From NCBI RefSeq assembly GCF_937616625.2, contig NC_065573.1:7083001-7147000 (forward strand): 64,000 nt of DNA. Direction: 5' to 3'. Every line of letters begins with the position of its first letter. Position 1 is the first letter of the stretch. This stretch comes from Mercurialis annua. Its lineage: Eukaryota; Streptophyta; Magnoliopsida; Malpighiales; Euphorbiaceae. The notes beneath the pieces are model-generated. The model was not told the origin of the DNA. It worked only from the letters and a program-made list of their open reading frames with translations, and did not search any database. The translations under genes were made by a program, and so were the position numbers. Positions 1 through 9,540 of this stretch are shown here, piece by piece.

Positions 1-95
1 ACACTTAGTTCAAATAAAACATATATATCATTGCCAATGGGATTTGTTTTTACAAGAATGAATACAAAATGGCCCTAGGGCACATACTACTAACA
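1..95 (-). repeat. Copia 3' LTR, 5' portion only (cut by window edge)
   Basis: Read on the minus strand, an LTR begins with TGTTAG at position 95 and runs off the window at position 1. It lies just downstream of a polypurine tract and of a copia RNase H reading frame, which is where a 3' LTR belongs. The early GTGCCCTAGGGCC stretch resembles the start of Angela/BARE-type LTRs; that lineage call is from general knowledge. The LTR end, the target-site duplication and the 5' LTR are not visible. Confidence 0.75.
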
Positions 96-108
96 ATCTC
101 CGACTTGC
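96..108 (-). other. Copia polypurine tract (plus-strand primer site)
   Basis: On the minus strand the bases just before the LTR read GCAAGTCGGAGAT, a purine-rich stretch in the position and style of the copia polypurine tract. One C interrupts the purine run, which may be decay. It marks the boundary between the internal region and the 3' LTR. Confidence 0.6.
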
Positions 109-109
109 A

Positions 110-433
110 CTAGTGCCATTGGCTACTATATCTAAGCCCCATATTCTCAAGATGTAAATCTAATTGACTCTGGGTCATGGGCTTTGTCAGTGGGTCAGCC
201 GTGTTATCGGCTGATGTTATCCTTTGGAGAGACACTTCTCCTTTTCCAACAATTTTTCGGATAATAGGATATCGCCTTTCTATGTGTTTGGATTTTTGGT
301 GAGACCGGAGTTCCTTTGCCTGGGCTATTGCACCATTGTTGTCGTAGAAAAGAGGAACTGCGGACTCAATGGTAGGAACCACACCAAGTTCAGAAACAAA
401 CTTCTTAATCCAAACAGCTTCTTTTGCAGCATC
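110..433 (-). pseudogene. Copia pol, C-terminal half of RNase H
   Basis: This is the last part of a Ty1/copia polyprotein, in the same frame as the larger pol fragment upstream (434-1993) and separated from it only by an in-frame TGA. It encodes the end of the RNase H domain. The family signatures FYDNNGAIAQA, SKHIERRYP and the ADPLTKPM motif near the C-terminus are visible. The frame stops with TGA at 110-112, directly before the polypurine tract, as is normal for copia elements. In an active element RNase H removes the RNA strand during reverse transcription in the virus-like particle. This piece cannot act alone: the break falls inside the domain, and the copy lacks integrase, protease and gag. 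Confidence 0.85.
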
Positions 434-1993
434 TCATGCCGCAATATACTCGGCTTCTGTAGTGGAATCTGCAGTGGTTTCTTTTTTGGAACTCTTCCAA
501 CTCACTGCTCCTCCATTACACGTGAATACGAATCCAGATATAGACTTACGATCGTCTATATCTGATTGAAAATCAGAATCTGTAAAGCCGTCTATTTTAA
601 AATCACCTCCTCCATATGTTAAAATCATATCTTTAGTTCTTCTCAAGTACTTAAAGATATTCTTAACCGTCATCCAGTGTTCTGAACCTGGATTGGATTG
701 ATATCGATTAGTCAAACTAACTGCATAGGCAATATCTGGCCCTGTACACAACATAGCGTACATAAGACTACCAATTGCCGAAGCATATGGTATCTTTGCC
801 ATTTCATCTCTTTCTTCGGAAGTCTTTGGAGACATTTCCTTCGAAAGGTGAATTCCATGCCTAACATGAATCAATTCTCTCTTAGAATTTTCCATATTGA
901 ACTTTTTCAATATCTTTTCTAAGTAGAGCCTTTGGGAGAGACCAATCATTCTCTTAGATCTATCTCTATAGAGTCTAATACCGAGGATGTAAGTCGCTTC
1001 TCCGAGGTCTTTCATGGAGAAAGTTTTGGACAACCAAAGCTTTACAGAGGTTAACATACCGACATCATTTCCTATTAGTAAAATATCATCTACGTACAAG
1101 ACTAGGAAAGTAATTGCACTCCGACTAACCTTCTTGTAAACACATGGTTCATCTTCATTTTTGAGAAACTCGTAACTTTTTACAGCTTCATCAAAACGAC
1201 GATTCCAACTTCTCGAAGCTTGCTTCAATCCATATATGGATCGTTTTAGCTTACACACCTTGGAACCTTCTTCGGATTCAAAACCCTTATGTTGTTCCAT
1301 ATAGATTTCCTCCTCAATATATCCATTAAGGAATGCGGTCTTGACATCCATTTGCCAAACCTCATAATCTAAATGTGCAGCTATGGCAAGAAGAATCTGG
1401 ATGGACTTAAGCATGGCTACCGGCGAGAAAGTCTCTTCATAATCGACTCCTTGCCTCTGGCGAAACCCTTTCGCAACAAGCCTAGCTTTAAAAGTTTCCA
1501 CTTTTCCATCAGCACTAATTTTACGCTTGAAGATCCATTTGTTCCCTATTGGTATAATACCTTCGGGTGGATCAACTAGCTCCCAAAAATGGTTACTGTA
1601 CATGGAATCCATTTCGGATTTTATAGCTTCAAGCCATCTTGAAGAATCTATATCACATATAGCTTCCTCATAAGTAGAGGGATCAACAATTTGATCATTT
1701 TCTCCATGAATTAACAACTCTTGTATATCATGAAGAAAACCATATCTCTCTTGTGAATGAGATACTCTACTTGATTTTCGAGTTGTTTCTGTAGATTTTA
1801 CTAATTCTGGTTCACTATGGGTTTGATCAATCTCCATTGTATCATTTTGTTGGGTATTAGATGATTCCTCATCTAATTCTATATTCCTTCCTTTTCCACC
1901 TTCTTGAATAAACTCCTTTTCAAGAAATTTGGCATCCCGACTAAGCTTAATTGTTTGTTCGGACGAAATATAGAAATAATATCCTAAATCCAT
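434..1993 (-). pseudogene. Copia pol fragment: reverse transcriptase and N-terminal RNase H
   Basis: This is a Ty1/copia pol remnant. The open frame spans 434-2077, but its first 28 codons are satellite DNA fused in frame; element sequence starts near the Met codon at 1991-1993. Residue numbers follow the 547-residue open frame. Residues 30-60 resemble the tail of integrase (GYYFY, SRD, FLEKEF). Residues 100-160 form the linker (KSSRVS, RWLEAIKSEMDSM). Reverse transcriptase follows with KARLVAKGFRQ (197-207), MDVKTAFLNG (catalytic D244), IYGLKQASRSW (281-291) and the YVDD active site (328-331). RNase H begins near 495 with a D500 region and EAEY (541-544). TGA at 434-436 then ends the frame where the family normally reads on through a serine codon. 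Gag, protease and the integrase core are absent, so the copy is dead. The sequence resembles Angela/BARE elements; that lineage call is from memory and unverified. Confidence 0.9.
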
Positions 1994-4657
1994 GTGTTTC
2001 ACCTTTTTAGTAATTGAAGCCAAACGTTTACAAACGTTACAAAACAAAACCAAACGTTTACAAACGTTACGAAACAAATCAGAGCGTTTTTACCTTTTTA
2101 GCAATTCAAGCCAAACGTTTACAAACGTTACGAAACAAATCCAAACTTGTCACCTTTTTAGCGATGTAAGCCAAACATTTACAAATGTTATGAAACAAAA
2201 CCAAATGTTTCACCTTTTTAGTGATTTGAGCGAAATGTTTACAAAGGTTACAAAACAAATCCAAACTTTTCACCTTTTAAGCAAATTAAGCCAAACATTT
2301 ACAAACGTTACGAAACAAATCGAAATGTTTAACCTTTTTAGCAATTTAAGCCAGACATTTACAAACGTTACGAAACATATACAAACGTTTCACATTTTAG
2401 CGATTTAAGCCGTACTTTTACAACCGTTACGAAACAAAACCAAACGTTTAAAATGTTACGAAACAAATCAAAACGTTTCCCCTATTTAGCAATTTAAGCT
2501 AATCGTTTACAAACGTTACGAAACAAATCCAAGCGTTTCACATTTTTAGCAATTTAAGCCAAATGTTTACAAATGTTATGAAACAAATCCAAGCGTTTCA
2601 CCTTTTTTAACGATTTTAGCCAAACGTTAACAAAAGTTACGAAACAAATCCAAATGTTTTGCCTTTTTAGCAATTTAAGCCAAACGTTTACAAACGTTAC
2701 GAAACAAATCCATACGTTTCCCCTTTTTAGCGATTTAAGCCAAACGTTTACAAACGTTACGAAAAATAATCAAAATGTTTCACCTTTTTAGCGATTTAAG
2801 CCAAACGTTTACAAACGTTACAAAACAAATCCAAGCGTTTCACCTTTTTAGCAATTTCAGCCAAACATTTACAAACATTACGAAACAAACCCAAACGTTT
2901 CGCCTTTTTAGCGATTTAAGCCAAACGTTTATAAAATGTCACGAAACAAATCCAAAGGTTTCGCCTTTTTAGCAATTTAAGCCAAACGTTTACAAATGTT
3001 ACGAAAAAAATCCAAACGTTTCCCATTTTTAGCGATTTAAGCCAAACCATTACAAATGTTACGAAACAAAACCAAACGTTTTGCCTTTTTAGCAATTTAA
3101 GCCAAACGTTACAAAACAAATCCAAGCATTTCACCTTTTTTGCAATTTAAGCCAAACGTTTACAAACGTTATAAAACAAATCCACGCGTTTCATCTTTTT
3201 AGCAATATAAGTCAAACATTTACAAATGTTACGAAATAAATCCAAGCCTTTCTTCTTTTTAGCAGTATAAGCCAAACGTTGACAAACGTTACGAAGCAAA
3301 TCTAAACGTTTCACCTTTTTAGCGATATAAGCCGAACATTTACAAACGTTACGAAACAAAACCAAACGTTTCACCTTTTTAGCGATTTACGCCAAACGTT
3401 TCAAAAAAAATCCAAACGTTTCCCCTTTTTAGCGATTGAAGCCAAACTTTTACAAACGTTACGAAACAAATCCAAACATTTCCCATTTTTAGCAATTTAA
3501 GCTAAACGTTTACAAACGTTACGAAACAAATCCAAACGTTTTCCCATTTTAGCAATTTAAGCCAAATGTTTAAAATGTTACGAAACAAATCCAAACGTTT
3601 CACCTTTTTAGCGATTTATGCCAAACGTTACAAAACAAATCCAAACGTTTCCCCTTTTTAGCGATTGAAGCCAAACTTTTACAAACGTTACGAAACAAAT
3701 CAAAACGTTTCACATTTTTTGCAATTTAAGTCAAACGTTTACAAACGTTACGAAACAAAAACCAAGCGTTTCACCTTTTTAGCAATTTAAGCCAAACGTT
3801 TACAAACGTAATGAAACAAATCCAAGCGTTTCACCCTTTTAGCAATTTAAGAGAAATGTTTCGAAACAAATCCAAGCGTTTCACCTTTTTAGCAATTTAA
3901 GCCAAACGTTTACAAACATTACGAAACAAATCCAAACATTTCACCTTTTTAGCGATATAAGACAAATATTTACAAACGGTACGAAACAAATCAAAACGTT
4001 TCACCTTTTTTGCGATTTAAGCCAAATGTTTACAAACGTTACTAAACAAATCAAAGCGTTTCACCATTTAACGATTTAAGCAAAATGTTTAAAACGTTAC
4101 GAAACAAATCCAAGCGTTTCACCTTTTTAGCAATTTTAACCAAACGTTTAGAAACATTACGAAACAAATCCAAACATTTCACCTTTTTAGCGATTTAAGC
4201 CAAACGTTTCCAACCGGTATAAAACAAATCCAAACATTGCACCTTTTTAGAGATTTGAGCCAAACGTTTACAAACGTTACGAAACAAATCAAAATGTTTC
4301 ACCATTTTAGCGATTTATGCCAAATGTTTAAAACGTTACGAAACAAATCCAAACGTTTCAACTTTTTAGCGATTTATGCAAAATGTTACGAAACAAATCC
4401 AAATGTTTCACATTTTTAGTGATTTAAGCCAAACTATTGCAAATTTACGAAACAAAACCAAACGTTTAACCTTTTTAGCAATTTAAGCCGAACGTTTACA
4501 AACGTTACGAAACAAAACCAAACGTTTCCCCTTTTTAGCGATTTAAGCCAATCGTTTACAAATGTTACGAAACTAAACCAAACGTTTCACCATTTTAGCG
4601 ATTTAAGCCAAATGTTTACAAACATTACGAAAAAAATCCAAGCGTTTCACGTTTTTA
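1994..4657 (+). repeat. 60-bp satellite array, forward orientation, block 1
   Basis: About 44 tandem monomers with a 60-bp period. I define forward as monomers reading AAACGTTTAC... in the first half, AAACGTTTCACC... in the second half, and ending GATTTAAGCC. GC content is about 35 percent. Monomers differ at many positions, mostly CpG to TpG or CpA. Some are shortened: around 2440-2460, 3400 and 3620 a half-monomer is missing or the spacer ACAAACG is cut to AAAACG. I see no gene here. Long open frames, such as 1992-2408, are a by-product of a repeat length divisible by three. Confidence 0.95.
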
Positions 4658-4843
4658 AACGTTTGGTTTAAATGTTTAATTAAATGTGAAACGTTTGGTT
4701 TTGTTTCCTAAAGTTTGTAAACGTTTGACTTAAATTGCTAAAAAGGTGAAACGCTTAGATTTTTTTGGTAAAATTTGTAAACGTTTGGCTTTATTCGCTA
4801 AAATAGGGAAACATTTGGATTTGTTTCGTAAATGTTTATAAAC
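4658..4843 (-). repeat. Inverted satellite block 1 (about 3 monomers)
   Basis: The monomer orientation flips. The text now reads AAGGTGAAACG, GTTTGTAAACG and TGGCTTAAAT, the reverse complement of the flanking repeats. The left switch lies in GTTTTTAAACG near 4655. The right switch lies in ATGTTTATAAACTGAGCGAT near 4841. Both breakpoints fall in self-complementary A/T-rich text. Confidence 0.9.
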
Positions 4844-6115
4844 TGAGCGATTTAAGCCAAACGTTTAAAACGTTACGAAACAAATCCAAGCATTACGAAA
4901 AAAATCCAAGCGTTTCCCCATTTTAGCGATTTAAGCCAAACATTTAAAACGTTACGAAACAAATCCAAATGTTTCACCATTTTAGCGATTTAAGCCGATT
5001 TTTTACAAAGGCTATGAAACAAAACCAAACGTTTCACCTTTTTAGCGATTTAAGCCAAACGTCTAGAAACATTAAGAAACAAATCCGAACATTTAAAGCG
5101 TTATGAAAAAAAACAAAACGTTTCACCTTTTTAGCGATTTAAGCCAAACGTTTACAAACGTTACAAAACAAAGCCTAACATTTACAAATGTTACGAAACA
5201 AATCCAAGCGTTTAAACATTTTAGCAACTTGGACAAAACGTTTATAAACGTTATGAAAAAATTCAAACGTTTCACCTTTTTAGTGATTTAAGCCAAACAT
5301 TTACAAAGGTTATGAAACAAAACGAAACGTTTTACATTTTTAGCGATTTAAGCCGAACGTTTACAAACGTTACGAAACAAAACCAAACGTTTCATCTTTT
5401 TAGCGATTTAAGCCAAACATTTATAAACGTTACGAAACAAATCAAAGTGTTTCCCCTTTTAGTTATTTAAGCTAAATGTTTACAAACGTTACGAAACAAA
5501 TCCAAACGTTTCACCGTTTTAGCGATATAAGCCAAAAGTTTACAAATGTTACAAAACAAATCCAAACGTTTCACCTTATAAGCGATTTAAGCCAAACGTT
5601 CACAAATGTTAAGAAACAAATCCAAACGTTTCCCCATTTTAGCAATTGAAGCCAAACGTTTATAAACGTAACGAAAGAAATTCAAGCCAAACGTTTAAAA
5701 ACGTTACGATACAAAACAAAACGTTTCACCTTTTTAGTGATTGAAGCCGAACGTTTACAAATGTTACGAAACAAAACCATTTGTTTCACCTTTTTAGCGA
5801 TTTAAGCCAATTTGTTTACAATCGTTACGAAACAAATCAAAATATTCACTGTTTTAGTGATTGAAGCCAAATGTTTGTAAACGTTACGAAAAAAATCCAA
5901 ATGTTTCCCCTTTATAGTGATTGAAGCAAAACGTTTACAAACGTTACGAAGTAAATCGAAATGTTTCACCTTTTTAGCAATTTAAACCAAACGTTTACAA
6001 ACGTTACGAAACAAATCAAAACATTTCCCTATTTTAGCGATTTAAGCCTAACGTTGAAAATGTTACGAAACAAATCCAAACGATTTAAGCCAAACGTTTA
6101 CAAACGTTATGAAAC
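4844..6115 (+). repeat. 60-bp satellite array, forward block 2
   Basis: About 21 forward monomers between two inverted blocks, more irregular than the main array. Truncated units occur near 4885-4910, 5165-5195 and 5670-5700. The last forward text is ACAAACGTTATGAAACA, which runs straight into reverse-orientation AAAAAGGTGAAACG. Confidence 0.9.
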
Positions 6116-6396
6116 AAAAAGGTGAAACGTTTGGTTTTGTTTCGTAACCTTTATAAACGTTTGGCTTAAATCACTAAAAAGGTGAAACGCTTGGATTTGT
6201 TTCGTAACGTCTGTAAATGTTTGACTTAAATTACTAAAAAGGCGAAACGCATGGATTTGTTTCATAACTTTTCTAAACGTTTGGCTTTATTTCGTAACAT
6301 TTGTAAACGTTTGGCTTAAATCGCTAAAAATGTGAAACATTTGGATTTGTTTAAACGTTTGTAAAATGTTTGGCTTAAATCGCTAAAATGCGGAAA
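6116..6396 (-). repeat. Inverted satellite block 2
   Basis: About 4.7 monomers in reverse orientation, beginning with AAAAAGGTGAAACGTTTGG and ending near AAATGCGGAAA. Individual repeat units vary in length. This is the first part of a 1.37-kb zone that is mostly inverted. Confidence 0.88.
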
Positions 6397-6494
6397 GCTA
6401 AACGTTTACAAACGTTACGACACAAAACCAAACATTTCACCTTTTTAGCAATTTGAGCCAAGCGTTTACAAACATTACGAAACAAATCCAAACT
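6397..6494 (+). repeat. Short forward satellite patch between inverted blocks
   Basis: About 1.6 forward monomers (GCTAAACGTTTACAAACG, then TTTAGCAATTTGAGCC) with reverse-orientation monomers on both sides. The right switch lies in CCAAACTTTGTAACTTTG. This shows that the inverted zone was built by more than one event. Confidence 0.85.
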
Positions 6495-7486
6495 TTGTAA
6501 CTTTGTAAACGTTTGGATTTGTTTTGTAACTTTGTAAGTGTTTGGCTTAAATCGTTTGGATTTGCTTCGTAACGCTTTAAACATTTGGCTTAAATCGCTA
6601 AAATGGGGAAACATTTAGATTTGTTTCGTAACGTTTATAAACGTTTGGATTAAAGGTGAAACGCTTGGATTTGTTTCGTAGAATTTGTAAACTTTTGGCT
6701 TTGTTTCGTAACGTTTGTAAACGTTTGCCTTAAATCGCTAAAAATGTGAAACGTTTGGATTTGTTTCGTAATATTTGTAAACGTTTGGATTTAATCATTA
6801 AAAAGGTGAATCGTTCGGATTCGTTTCGCAACGTTTGTAAACGTTTGGCTTAAATTGCAAAAAAGGTGAAACGCTTGGATTTGTTTTGCAACGTTTGTAA
6901 ACGTTTGGTTTTGTTTCATAACGTTTGTTAACATTTGGCTTCAATTGCTAAAAAGGTGAAATGTTTGGATTTGTTTCGCAACGTTTGTAAACGTTTCGCT
7001 TAAATTACTAAAAAGGTGAAACGATTGGATTTGTTTTGCAACCTTTGTGAACGTTTGGTTTTGTTTCGTAACGTTTGTAAACGTTTGGCTTCAATTGCTA
7101 AAAAGATGAAATGTTTGGATTTGTTTCTTAACATTTTGAAACGTTTGGTTTTGTTTCGTAACGTTTGTAAACGTTTGGTTTTATTTTGTAACGTTTGTAA
7201 ACTTTTGGCTTAAATCGCCAAATAGGTGAAACTTTTGGATTTGTTTCGTAACGTTTAAAACGTTTGGTTTTGTTCTGTAACGTTTGTAAACGTTTGTCTT
7301 AAATTGCAAAGAATTTGAAACGTTTGTTTTTGTTCAGTAGTTTGTAAATGTTTGGCTGAAATCGCTAAAAAGGTGAAACGTTTGGTTTTGTTAACCTTTG
7401 TAAACGTTTGGTTTTGTTTCGTAACGTTTGGCTTAAATCGCTAAAAATGTGAAATGTTTGGATTTGTTTTGTAACGTTTATAAACA
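6495..7486 (-). repeat. Inverted satellite block 3 (largest, about 1 kb)
   Basis: About 16-17 reverse-orientation monomers, with many units shortened or partly duplicated (around 6525-6560, 7250-7300 and 7320-7430). The right end flips back within GTAACGTTTATAAACATT near 7472-7488, another quasi-palindromic spot. It holds no gene; the open frame at 7016-7213 is repeat-derived. Confidence 0.9.
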
Positions 7487-9540
7487 TTTAGAAATGTTAC
7501 GAAACAAAACCAACGTTTACAAACAAATCCAAATGTTTCACCAAAACGTTTAAAACGTTATGAAACAAATCCAAATGTTTCACCTTTATAGCGATTTAAG
7601 CCAAACGTTTACAAATCCAAGCGTTTCACCTTTATAACAATTTAAGCCAAACGTTTACAAACTTTACGGAACAAATCCAAACGTTTCACCTTTTTAGCGA
7701 TTTAAGCCAAACATTTAAAATACGAAATAAATCCAAACGTTTACAAACGTTACGAAAAAAACCAAACGTTTCGAAACGTTACGAAAAAAATCCATGTGTT
7801 TCACCTTTTTAGTAATTGAAGCCAAACGTTTACAAACGTTACAAAACAAAACCAAACTTTTACAAACGTTACGAAACAAATCAGAGCGTTTTTACCTTTT
7901 TAGCAATTCAAGCCAAACGTTTACAAACGTTACGAAACAAATCCAAACTTGTCACCTTTTTAATGATTTAAGCTAAACTATAAAACGTTACGAAACAAAT
8001 CCAAACGTTCAAAACATTACAAAACAAATCCAAATTCAAACGTATAAAACGTTACGAAATAAATCCAAACGTGAAAAGGTGAAACGATTCTGGGAAACAT
8101 TTACAAACGTTACGAAACAAAACCAAATGTTTCCTATTTTTAGCGATTTAAGCAAAACGTTTTAAACGTTATGAACCAAAACCAAACTATTAAAAAGTTA
8201 CAAAATAAATCCAAATTCAAACGTTTAAAACGTTACGAAACAAATCCAAACGTGAAAAGGTGAAACGATTTGGGGAAATGTTTACAAACATAACAAAACA
8301 AAACCAAACGTCTCCCATTTTTAGCGATATAAGCCACAGGTTTAAAACGTTATAAAACAAAACCAACTGTTTAAAACGTTACGAAGCAAATCCAAACGTT
8401 TTACCTTTTTAGCAATTTAAGCCAAACGTATACAGACTTTACGAAACAAATTCAAACATTTCCTCATTTTAGCGATCTAAGCCAAACGTTTAAAACGTTA
8501 CGAAGCAAATCTAAACATTTCACCTTTTTGGCAATTTATGCCAAACGTTTACAATTGTTACGAAACAAATCCAAACGTTTCACCTTTTAGCGATTTATGC
8601 AAAACGTTTACAAAGGTTATGAAACGAATTCAAATGTTTCACCTTTTTAGCAATTTAAGCCAAATGTTTACAAACGTTAAGAAACAAATCCAAGCGTTTC
8701 ACCTTTTTAGCACTTTAAAACAATCATTTACAAACGTTACGAAACAAATCCAAGTGTTTCACCTTTTTAGCAATATAAGCCAAACGTTTAAAAACCTTAC
8801 GAAACCAATCCAAGAGTTGCAACTTTTTAGCAGTTTAAGTCTAACATTTACAAACGTAACGAAATAAATCCAGGAGTTTCATCTTTTTAGCAGTTTAAGC
8901 CTAACATTTACAAACGTTATGAAACAAATCCAAACGTTTCACCATGTTAGCGATTTTAGCCAAAGGTTTACAAACATTACGAAAAAAATTGAAACCTTTC
9001 CTCATTTTAGCGATCTAAGCCAAACGTTTAAAACATTACGAAACAAATACAAACGTTTCACCTTTTTAGCGATTTAAACCAAACGTTACGAAACAAATCC
9101 AAACGTTTCACCTTTTTAGCGATTAAAGCCAAACGTTTAAAAATGTTACGAAAGAAATCTAAACGTTTCACATTTTTTACAATTTAAGCCAAACGTTTAC
9201 AAACGTTACGAAACAAATCCATGAGTTTCAACCTTTTTAGCAATTTAAGCCCAAACGTTACGAAACAAATTGAAACGTTTAACCTTTTTAGCGATTTAAG
9301 CCAAACATTTACAAATGGTACGAAACAAATCTAAACTTTTCACCTTTTTAGAGATCTAAGCCAAACGTTTATAAACACTACGAAACAAATCCAAACGTTT
9401 CACCTTTTTAGCAATTTAAGCCAAACGTTTACAAATGTTACGAAACAAATCCAAGCGTTTCTCCTTTTTAGCAATTTAAGCCAAACGTATAAAACGTTAC
9501 GAAACAAATCAAAACGTTTCACCTTTTTAACAATTTAAGC
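7487..9540 (+). repeat. 60-bp satellite, forward, degenerate then regular
   Basis: Forward array. The first kilobase is irregular, with partial units, a tandem tract of about 181 bp (near 8030 and again near 8211), and two tiny reverse-orientation pieces (AAAAGGTGAAACGATT near 8074 and 8254). The segment 7788-7955 closely matches the satellite next to the copia junction (1986-2153). From about 8.95 kb the units become regular and resemble the tract at 30.33-31.25 kb in order and in private variants, an older duplication. Confidence 0.9.

Noticed and set aside
224..1579. Plus-strand open frames over the copia fragment
   Set aside because: They are antisense shadows of the RT and RNase H frame and show no recognisable motif.
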